DNA of 17,089 nucleotides from Irineochytrium annulatum. Taxonomy: Eukaryota > Chytridiomycota > Chytridiomycetes > Chytridiales > Chytridiaceae. Position numbers and translations under genes: made by a program. Location of the stretch: NCBI GenBank assembly GCA_027600665.1, contig JADGJL010000622.1, positions 1 to 17,089 of the forward strand. Reading direction: 5' to 3'. Under the pieces are notes generated by a model. It was not told the DNA's origin and searched no databases. It saw only the letters and a list, made by a program, of their open reading frames with translations. Of this stretch, positions 8,786 to 17,089 are shown in pieces (position 1 is the stretch's first letter; each line of letters starts with the position of its first letter).

Positions 8786-11177
8786 ATGTTGCCGGACCTC
8801 ATCCTATTTATGGCGTCCGCCGCCCTTGTCGCGCTGCCTCGTGGCGTCGCGGCCGCGACGTGCTGGACCAACCTGCCAAAAGCCCAGTTCGCCAACTGCG
8901 CGAACGTGACCCCCTCCTTCGTTCTGCACTGGAATGTAGACCCGGCCGCGGGCGTGATGACATTCGGCGTCGACATGGACATACCTTCTAATAGCAATCC
9001 GTGGATTGGCGTCGGCCTCTCGGACGCTGGTGGTGAGTTATCCTGTCTTGTTCTGTCCAGAATTCTCTTTCGCTTGGGTTAAACAATAAATGAAAAGGTA
9101 TGCGCGGCGCCGACCTCTGGCTCTTGCTGCAACATCCCGAGAACAACACTTGGTACATCCAGGACTCGTACTCGGCCGACTTCGCGACGCCCGTGGCCGA
9201 CGCCCAACAAGACGTCGTCCTTCTCACGCCGCCGGCGCCTTCCACATCGAATATTGTCTACACGTTCGCCCGCGCGATTGACTCGTGCGACCCGCAGGAC
9301 AAGGTGCTCGACATGGGCGTCGTGAGTAACGTCGTGTGGGCTCATGGCTCGTCGGCGTCGAGGTTTTCGCAGCACGCGGCGCAGGACAGGGGCACGTTTA
9401 GGACAATCCTATATGATGACCCGAACGCGCCCGCCGTACCGCCTGACCCGTCCGACGTGCAGCACTATGAGATGATGATGGGGGCCATACCGGTACCGCC
9501 GACCGCCGGTGCGTTGCTTTTGTTTAGTTTTACATTCGTAGAGAGCAAACGAAGTGCAGGTTCATGGCTGATAACTGCTTCGTTCTAGGCTATATCTGCT
9601 CACACTTTACAACGCCGTCGGATGCTACATACCACGTGATTGAGTACGAAGGCGTCGCTCAGTCCAAGTATCTCCACCACATTCTCGTGTTTGCATGCAA
9701 CGACTCGAACAACAGGACAACCGGGGACGTTTTTGAATGCACGACGATGCCCGCTAACTGCGAAACCGTGAGTGGGAACCCTGCCGTGACGCCTTTTGCT
9801 AATGCGATCGTGATGCAGCTTAAATTCGTGTGGGCACCGGGTACGCCGGCGTTCTCCTACCCGGAGGCTGCCGGCGTCCGAATCGGCAAGGGCGCCTTCC
9901 AGCATTTCGCACTCCAGGTGCATTACACCAACCCCGACAACGACGTGAACAAGACCGACAGCTCTGGGATTAAGGTACGCTTAAAATTACCATTCTGTTC
10001 CGCCGGAATCTCTAACTTGCAACAGCTCAAGTACACCTCCCACCTCCGCAGCAGCGACGTCGGCGTCCTCTGGATCGGCAGCGAGAACATTGAGATCCCC
10101 GGCAACTCACCCTCGACGACTACCCTGACACCCAACATCTGCCCGTCCGAGTGCACCCAAACGTTCCCTTCAAACCTGACGGTCTTTGCATCTTTCCCGC
10201 ATATGCATACGCGTACGTTTAATTTTAAAAGACCTGTTGGAGAAACCTGACCGGTTACCCCCTGACCTAGTTGGTCTCAACCTTACGACACAGCACATCC
10301 GCAACGGTGTCGAGCTTGACCCGCTTTCTATCAGGGCTCACTATGACTTCAAGTATATTCGCGCCATGTTGCCTTTCGTAGCAAAGCATGCGCTAACTCC
10401 AGCGATAGCTTCCAGGTTAATAACGCCATCACGGCGCCGTCCGCGCGCACCATTATGCCGGGAGACTCGCTCATCACAACGTGCACGTACATGCCCACCG
10501 CCGGCGTCCGCACCAACACTACCACCTTTGGCCTCTTTACCGTAGACGAGATGTGCTACGACTTCCTCTTTTACTACCCCGGTAAGTTTTTATTCTTTTG
10601 TACGCCAGATAGTTATTCATCTATCTGACCTTCTGATTTGCAGCAATGGAAAACATCGACTACTGCATGTCCGCATTCGAAAACATCCCGATCCCGTCCA
10701 AAACGTCCGGCGTCAGCTCGGTCGCCCGGTGCGCGACGATCGCCAATTATGTGAAAGCTATCCAGGACGCCGCCACGAAAGACCTAACCCATTTCCCGAA
10801 CGGCACCGTCGGCCCCACGTCGCCGGCGCAAGGGCTGGCGTTCCTTACCGACATCTTGGCGTCCAAGTATGTTTTTTCTTCTCTCTTGTTTTCAAGGCAC
10901 CAGCGAAACGTCTTAACAATTTGACTGATACACCAGGACCCACCTCCAGTTCGACCCGATCGCAGCGATGGCGTACAAGCCCTTCCAGGCTACTTGCACG
11001 GCGTCGGGCCACGTTGGCGCGGTGGTAGGGAACGTGACTGTCACGGGGTCGTCGCCCGCTCTCCCAACCTCTATTACAGCGACCATAATAACCAAATCGG
11101 CGGCATCCGGGCGTCTAACAACCTTGGAGTCGATGGCGATCGCAGCTGTATTTGCTTTGGTTATTGTCATCGTTTAA
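8786..11177 (+). CDS. DOMON + copper type II ascorbate-dependent monooxygenase (DBH/MOXD-like), paralogue B
   Basis: Nine exons: 8786-9032, 9098-9508, 9589-9767, 9819-9974, 10026-10212, 10271-10352, 10409-10581, 10644-10866, 10937-11177 (632 aa). Architecture and predicted chemistry match paralogue A. The start ATG has A at -3 and opens a signal peptide (about 1-23, ending GVAAA). The DOMON domain contains WIGVGLSDAGG and MRGADLW. Copper ligands: His249-His250 (LHHIL), His314 (LQVHY), His390 and His392 (HMH), Met469 (DEMC). MPGDSLITTCTY and FYYP match the DBH C-terminal copper domain. The tail after residue 479 is poorly conserved against A, and the last 14 residues are hydrophobic after a Ser/Ala/Gly stretch, fitting a GPI anchor. 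Introns at 9768-9818 and 9975-10025 are each 51 nt and have no in-frame stop, so the frame reads through them. They are called introns because paralogue A lacks those residues and has introns at the same two places. Confidence 0.88.
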
Positions 11178-11809
11178 GGAGTCTTGTAGACATGTAGTTA
11201 TGCACTTCTCTTTCTATGTTCGTCTATCATCACCCAATGTTTCTTTACTTTCCAAGTTTCTTGCTGTCTTCAGCGCCATATTAAACGGATAAACCAAACT
11301 ACTCTTTGCCTGCATTATGTATGAGAACTTTTAACAAGTTGAAACAGAAATTTGTACAGAGTCAGAGGTATTATTGTATTCACCTGATCTCGCCTGGAGT
11401 TGCATACGGAAGTATACCATCATCGGGTCCTGTCATGTGCACTCCTACGTTACATAGAGCAGTGGAGGCGGTGTTAGTGGTGGACCAAGGTCTCAGGCTA
11501 CGCCCGCCCTTGTTGGACGCTGTTCTGCAAGTTTTGTTATTGTTGGCATGGTGTCGACTTGCGTCTTCACTCTCCAGTTAGGAAAGCTTTTTGCTATTAT
11601 TTTACAAAACATCGGAACGTGGCTCAATACGGTGAGTTTTTAGCTGGTGCCATTCATCTCCGTGTTATTTCACTCCTTAATACGTTCTTCAGCGGACTTC
11701 TCTTCAGCCTGAGCAGTAATAAATACAGACGCAATCTAAACACGCTCACACCTCCACAATCAGCAATACCAATATGAAGGCCGTCCCCGTCTTCCCCAAT
11801 CCCATGATT
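11178..11809. other. Intergenic between convergent genes
   Basis: This holds the 3' ends of paralogue B (plus) and the membrane protein gene (minus). ATTAAA at 11280-11285 is a possible polyadenylation signal for B, about 100 nt after its stop. Plus-strand frames at 11306-11581 and 11559-11777 have no support from motif or composition. I see no RNA gene or repeat. Confidence 0.4.
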
Positions 11810-13807
11810 TCAATAGGGCTTTCTACCTTGTATGTAGGTCTCCAAATTATATATCATCCCCGTATCCGCCATCAGGAACGTCCCCGCCGATGCCACAGCG
11901 CTAACGACGATCGAGCTCACGTCCGCTAACCGCAACGCTTTGCCACTGACACCCCTCATAAGCTCCACACGGTCGAACCCGACAACGATCTCCTCGTACC
12001 GCATGGCTGCAAACTCCAGCACCAGCCACGGCGGGAATGTCACGAAGAACCGGATAAAGAGCGGCGCGGGGGCGATGACGCCGTACACGTGCACCCAGGT
12101 GCTCGCGTCTGGCGTTGAGATGAGGAGGAGCGTCATAGTGACGGCCGCGCCGCGGCCAAGGAATTCGGCGGTGGTCTTAGCGAGGCGGAAGTGGCCGAAG
12201 AGGACGCTTGGCGTCATGGCTGTGAAACCGGGCTCCGCGGCTTCATTGCCGGGCGGCGTCGTTTCGGCGCAGACGTCCGTCTTCGGGAGAATGGCGATAT
12301 TATCGCTGACCAAGGTTTCTGTGATCGCGTGATCATCGTGTTTAGCGGCAGCGCCGCCCTCGAGGTCGCATGCCGTTGCTTTGTCATCCATATCCACTTG
12401 AATGTCAACCTTCTGGGCCTGTCGCCTCATCTTCTGTCGGAACAGGGCAACCATTGCCCAGCGTTGGATCATTGAGATGATCATGTCGCCGATGAAGCAA
12501 GTGTAGAAGACCACGTCGGAGGGTGACCGAAGGATTGACAAATATTTCATGCAGGCGTCAGCAAGGTCGAATCTAGCATTTTTTAGTTTGTTGATAACGA
12601 TGTACACGGTAGTAGCAGACCGCTGGGCTTCTTACCGGATGATAAGCGTGGTCTGCAAGCAGAGCGGACCGATTGGAGTGAGAAAGTACCAACAAGCATA
12701 AAATAAATGAAACGGATGTGATTATTCTTACCGAAGCTGCGTTCCTTTCTTCTTCTTCTGCTTGCGACCTTGGCTGTACCTCTGTCTCCCCTAGAACTTG
12801 CTCAAAACTCGCACAAGCAGATTAAAAAAACTTACATACGGCAATCACCCTTCCGGCAGCGTAGTTTCTCAATAATAGAAGAGCGCTATATCTGCATGAA
12901 ACTGAATAAGATGTTGTAACTTTTAAAAGATTGCACGAACCCAAGGTTAAGAAGAACCGCCTCCAGGGTATAAATGTCAATTGAACTATCGATGTGCTGA
13001 TATCGACTGAAAGTGACTACAAATATTGTCGGCATGGCAACGACGCTACATATCCGCGTTTAACACTTCACACACAATGAGTTCTATCGTTTTAGCTTAC
13101 ACCATGAAGTTGACTATCACATATAGCTCCGCGAACGACAGCAGCGTCTTGGTAGCCATCTGCGTAAACGTGCCCTCCGCCTTGATGAAGACCGACGAGC
13201 TCACAATCACAAACAGCAGGTTGAACGGCGTGTATATGCCGAAAAGGAACGTGACCGGTGTCAGCTCTGGGATATACCGCCAGCAGATCACGATCAGCGC
13301 GGCCCATAGGATGACAAGCAGACTGTAGTCGACCAGCCGGCCGAAGAGGACCTTCTTTTGCGCGTAATGAGCTTGGGCAAACATGCTACGTTGTCGTCAG
13401 TTACAAAGCGGTGTGAGATACACGACGGGGTCACTCACAACGGGATGATCGCGGTGAGGTAACCTAAAATAACTGCAATTAAGCGGACTGTAACAGGATA
13501 GGCAGAAAAAAGGCATCGCACCAAAAACTAGGCTATCATCCTACAGCAGAACGCCGCAAGGTGTCGTTAGCGCCAATGAATATGCCCATTCCTGTACCTT
13601 GTATGGCATCGGCGTTGTCCCATCTGGGCCGACACCGACGCAGGTATACTGGAAGAGAAACTTGAGCGGTAACGCCAGGAGCGAGACGGGGATACAGAGC
13701 CAGGAGGCACGGGCGACGGCGAACAGCTCCGAGTGAGCCGTCGCGATCCAGCTGCTGGAGGTTGACATGGAGACCAGATGGAAAGCGGCAGCGCGATGGT
13801 GCGTCAT
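11810..13807 (-). CDS. Multi-pass membrane protein of unknown family (492 aa, seven exons)
   Basis: Minus-strand exons: 13807-13598, 13527-13439, 13385-13101, 12891-12836, 12790-12732, 12652-12636, 12572-11810. All phases agree and the joined frame has no stop before TGA at 11810-11812. Introns are 70, 53, 209, 45, 79 and 63 nt, with good donors (gtgagt, gtaagc, gtaagt, gtaaga). Eight or nine hydrophobic segments can be seen, for example WLCIPVSLLALPLKFLF, TVRLIAVILGYLTAIIP, SLLVILWAALIVICW and VYGVIAPAPLFIRFF. A charged loop from exon 5 contains four consecutive Glu, and a long hydrophilic loop in exon 7 has MRRQAQK and acidic stretches, so it is likely cytosolic. I do not recognise the family; transporter or receptor would be guesses. 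The third intron (209 nt) is longer than the others and could hide an exon. The 5' end faces the glycosyltransferase gene. Confidence 0.66.
12636..12652 (-). other. Probable 17-nt microexon in the membrane protein gene
   Basis: On the minus strand gcttgcag precedes and gtaaga follows a 17-nt exon coding TTLII plus two bases of an Arg codon. It joins exon 5 in phase 0 and leaves two bases that exon 7 completes, giving IIRFDLADAC. Retaining the following intron gives a TAA at once. An alternative acceptor (cccag, about 12623) would skip it and still keep frame, so transcript evidence decides. Confidence 0.5.
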
Positions 13808-14143
13808 GGAAATCCCTCCCGACGCGGGTGATCTTCAAGTTTCTCTATCGGCAAGCGATCCAGTGGCAATCCCTGCGGATGCACGAAGGGTTTAGCGCGG
13901 ACTGAGGGGGCTCATCAGCTGTGCTGCGCTGATGGCTGATTCCATCATGCCGCCAGCGCCATTGCAACCGGCCCCGGCGCCACACCAATTCCCCACCCTT
14001 CAGATGGCCCCCGGGTGGCGTCCTTCGGCCGTGAACTTTCCCTGCACGTTTTATACGCGACCATCTCCGAAGGAGTGGAAAAATGGCAGTTGAGGAAGTC
14101 AATTCTGATCCGAGCTCCGTCATCAGCACGCCAGACACGCAGC
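13808..14143. promoter_or_regulatory. Divergent promoter region between membrane protein and glycosyltransferase genes
   Basis: 336 nt separate the two start codons, which point away from each other, so both promoters must lie here or overlap. TTTTATA at 14049-14055, about 90 nt before the plus-strand ATG, is the best TATA-like element. Open frames across this region have no ATG in good context for the plus gene. I see no clear palindrome or repeated operator. Confidence 0.45.
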
Positions 14144-17089
14144 ATGGACCAGGCGTCCCCTTCCCCGTCATCGGGCCTTCCCCTGAAGCATTACTCGTCT
14201 TCCTCGTCCTCCTCCTCGTCCTCCGACATCATGGTGACTGTCGACCCCCCGCCCTCGGGGACCCCGCCGCCTTCCCACACATTCGCACATACTCAATCGT
14301 TGCCGGTTGGGGCCAGCGGCGGCGGTGGCCCCAACGCGCCTCAGGGGAAAAAGGTTTTTATTGGACTAGTTCCTTTGGCGAGCCCCGGCTGGCTGACGTA
14401 CCTCCCGGCGGCCACGAGCGTGCCGCATCATGCGGGCTGCACGGCGTTCGTGTTGATCTTCTGGGATACGCAGTCGATTAGCTACGAGATCGCCGAAGGG
14501 CAGCATAACAAGGTCGGTCTTCGGGAATTGGGCCCTGATCGGCCATGCCCATGGTCGTGTGCTTAACTCTTTTTTTTCAATGTGTCTTCGTCACTAGCCG
14601 TTCGAACGAGCAGGAAAGACGATGAACGTCGATCCTCTTGCCACGACCGAGCAGCGAATCAAGCTATGGTGTGCCGCCAACCCGACACATGAGATTCTGG
14701 AGATTGGCACGACAACACACACGCCTGAGGAAGCGGCCGCTTATCACCGGAATTGGCGGAAGAACCAGCTGAAGTACCACTCGTTTTGGGTAAGCCATTT
14801 GGGCGTACTGCGTCTCCGATAGCTAAACCGGTTGTTCGTCGACAGGATAACTCGTGCGGCTTCGTGGACCAGTTCGCGACAGCGTTCGTGAACGAGGTCA
14901 TTTCGTGGAAGATCAATCTTGTTGCGCCGCAGACGCTGCACCACCGCAGCAAGAGTGGGAGTCTCGAAACTCTCGACACGGCCCACACGAAGTCAGGGGG
15001 CGGGCCGGCGCACGCAAAGGAGAACAATATCGGGCCTGTGAATCCGACGGTTAGTCTTCTGATTGAATGCATCAGATGGCGTTAATTCCCAACCGCAGGC
15101 CATGTTTGACTCGCCGCTCGGGTATGCCCTCTGGCGGAAGAAGCACGCAGCGGACTCCTATTGGAACCTCATGAGCTCGAAGGAGAAGACTAAGCCCTTG
15201 CTTCGCCGAAAATCCGACGCGACCACGTACTCCATGGCGCTCCGGAACGACGGCCGTCTTGATGTTAAGATCGAGGCCGCCGAGCATCACGACGACGAGA
15301 TGGAGACCCACACGCCGGAGCCGCACGCGGGGTCTCTGTCCAGGCAGCGGGATGAGACGGAGAAAGGCTTGGACGCGATGGGGTATCGGAACGTACCTGC
15401 GCTCATGATTGTGATTTTGATCGTGGGGTCGAGGGGCGACGTGCAGCCGTTTATTGCGCTGGGTAAAGAGCTGCAGAAGTACGGGCACCGCGTTAGGCTG
15501 GCGACGCATGCAAACTTCAGGCAGTTTGTGACTGAGAACGGGCTGGAATTTTACCCCCTGGCAGGTGACCCCAACGAGCTAATGGCATATATGGTGAAGA
15601 GTGAGTTATCGCCAATGTTTTACTGTTGCTAAAAGAAGATGTACGAAGATCCTGGCCTTCTCCCCGGCCTCTCCTCGATCCAAGCTGGCGATATTGGCAA
15701 GAAGCGTCGGATGGTCGAGCAGATCCTTGAGTCCTGCTACAAGGCCTGCGTCCACCCCGACCCCGAAGACCTAGATAAGAAGCCGTTCTTCTGCCAGGCC
15801 ATCATCTCCAACCCTCCCGCCTTCGGCCACATCCACTGCGCCCAGCGCCTCTTCGTCCCCGTCCATATCTTCTTCACCATGCCATGGTCGCCGACGCGGG
15901 CCTTCCCACACCCGCTCGTCAACGTCAATTACACCACATCGCCGCGGCCCCTAACGAACCTGTACTCGTATGAGTTGGTCGAGTTTATGACGTGGGAGGG
16001 GTTGGGGGATATCATTAACAACTTCCGGAAAAGCACGCTGGGCTTGCCGAAGATCCCGTCGACTGTTGCGCCAGTTATGTTGAAGGCGATGCAGGTGCCG
16101 CATACGTACACGTGGTCGGAGGCGTTGATTAAGAAGCCAAAGGATTGGGGGAGTCACATTGACATTTCTGGTTTCTTTTTCTTGGACCTTGCGAGCAATT
16201 ATACTCCGCCGGCGGATTTGGTTGCGTTCTTAGACGGCGGAGCGCCTCCCGTTTATATAGGTTGGTGCACTTCATATATTTCTTATCCATTACGTGCTTA
16301 CGCGGTGATTGCAGGATTTGGGTCAATCGTTATCGACGACCCGGATGCCCTCACGCAACTTATCTTCCAGGCGGTTGAAAAGGCAGGCGTTCGGGCGTTG
16401 GTGTCGAAGGGATGGGGTGGTCTCGGCGGCGAGAAGCTCAAGGTCCCGGACAACGTGTACCTGATTGGCAACTGTCCGCACGACTGGCTATTCCAGCGCG
16501 TCTCCTGTGTTGTGCATCACGGTGGTGCAGGTACGACGGCCGCTGGGTTAAAAGCCGGAAAGCCGACGCTTGTTGTGCCGTTTTTCGGCGATCAGCCCTT
16601 TTGTAAGTGTGACCGCCCTTCCTATCTCTGCATATATGCTGATGGTGTTCGCAGGGGGTGCTATGATCGCCTCCATCCACGCCGGCCCTCCCCCGATTCC
16701 CTTTAAGCGTCTGACGGCGGACCGCCTCGCAGACGCGATCCACTTCTGCCTTCTCCCCGAGACGGTCGAGTCCGCTCACAAGGCTTCAATCCAAATCCAA
16801 AACGAGAACGGCGTGGCTGAAGGTGCCCGCTCCTTCCACCGCCACCTGCCCCTCGACGCCATGCGCTGCGACGTCGACCCAACCCGCGTCGCCACTTGGT
16901 ACGTCGCACATCTTAACCTCAAGATCTCGGGACACGTCGCAAACGTCGCCATCGCGGCCGACCGCATCCGACCTGATCAGCTCCTGCCATATCGATATAT
17001 GCAGTGGGAGCCCGAATCCGCGCGCGGGTCAAACCTATCCGTCAACGAGGCACCCGATGCGCAGCCATCCCACCCGCCCACCGATAGTC
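14144..17089 (+). CDS. UDP-sugar sterol glucosyltransferase-like protein (UGT80/Atg26 type), 3' end beyond window
   Basis: Exons: 14144-14512, 14598-14789, 14846-15049, 15099-15593, 15636-16260, 16315-16602, 16655-17089; 869 residues, still open. The ATG at 14144 has A at -3 and G at +4. The family moves glucose from UDP-glucose to the sterol 3-hydroxyl. The GT-B fold starts at about residue 355 with [13 protein letters not shown] (365-377). SKGWGGLGG and HHGGAGTT (696-703), then DQPFWG (721-726), are the sugar-nucleotide signature. [12 protein letters not shown] and [13 protein letters not shown] are also typical of the fungal branch. No GRAM or PH domain precedes it, unlike yeast Atg26. Instead there is a 10-Ser run (18-27) and a globular-looking region (about 68-235) with His95-His96 and DNSCGF (Cys191), possibly a separate domain. 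The exon 4 end is uncertain: donor gtgaag at 15594 with two possible acceptors three bases apart. Substrate not proven; another lipid acceptor is possible. Confidence 0.87.
14195..14224 (+). repeat. Ten-codon serine run (TCN trinucleotide tract)
   Basis: Ten consecutive TCG/TCT/TCC codons encode Ser18-Ser27 near the N-terminus of the glycosyltransferase. Such tracts change length easily and usually lie in disordered regions; no specific role is visible. Confidence 0.7.

Noticed and set aside
11306..11777. Plus-strand frames between the convergent genes
   Set aside because: Short, no motif, no plausible promoter, and located where two 3' untranslated regions are expected.
12573..12607. Treating the last exon of the membrane protein gene as a separate gene starting near 12607
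   Set aside because: The apparent start is GTG, and splice sites with matching phases link this exon to five upstream exons that continue the membrane protein.
14015..14143. Upstream extension of the glycosyltransferase frame
   Set aside because: It opens with GTG, not ATG. The first ATG in frame, at 14144, has a good context and the extension has no conserved feature.
14083..14481. 132-codon frame starting MAVEEVNSD over the first exon of the glycosyltransferase
   Set aside because: It is out of frame with the domain-bearing reading and has no homology that I can see; the in-frame splice chain from 14144 explains the region.

Overview
The window looks like nuclear DNA of a GC-rich, intron-dense fungus. 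The genes are broken by many short introns (mostly 42-85 nt) with GT..AG ends, the proteins carry signal peptides and GPI-type tails, and the right-hand gene is a glucosyltransferase of the fungal sterol-glucosyltransferase type. DOMON/copper type II monooxygenases are not typical of the best-studied yeasts and moulds. That makes an early-diverging fungus (for example a chytrid) possible, but this placement is inference. There is no sign of bacterial operons, phage, transposons, CRISPR arrays or RNA genes.

Layout, left to right. (1) 1-1320, minus: the 5' part of a Ser/Thr/Pro-rich, low-complexity protein, three exons visible, running off the left edge. (2) 1321-2176: intergenic, with three CCAAT boxes near the minus gene and a TATA box for the next one. 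(3) 2177-2674, plus: a single-exon, 165-residue proline-rich protein with a PPxY motif. (4) 3131-5357, plus, seven exons: a secreted, probably GPI-anchored DOMON + copper type II ascorbate-dependent monooxygenase (paralogue A). (5) 5995-7493, plus, two exons: an acidic, mostly disordered, probably nuclear protein. (6) 7494-8785: about 1.3 kb with no convincing gene. (7) 8786-11177, plus, nine exons: a second copper monooxygenase of the same architecture (paralogue B). (8) 11810-13807, minus, seven exons including a probable 17-nt microexon: a multi-pass membrane protein I do not recognise. (9) 14144-17089, plus, seven exons: a UDP-sugar-dependent glycosyltransferase of the sterol glucosyltransferase (UGT80/Atg26-like) family, open at the right edge, with an unusual N-terminal region.

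All exon joins were worked out by hand from splice-site consensus, phase, and (for A and B) agreement between the paralogues. In both monooxygenases the six expected copper ligands are present: the His-His pair, the QVHY His, the HxH pair and the Met before Cys. The two have gained or lost introns since they duplicated. The genes do not form an obvious pathway. The clearest links are the A/B duplication and the 336-nt divergent promoter shared by the membrane protein and the glycosyltransferase.

The most interesting points are the paired fungal DBH/MOXD-like enzymes with a shared Tyr-to-Phe change near the CuM methionine, the His...Asn-Ser-Cys-Gly-Phe N-terminal region of the glycosyltransferase (possible permuted papain-like domain), and the 17-nt microexon.
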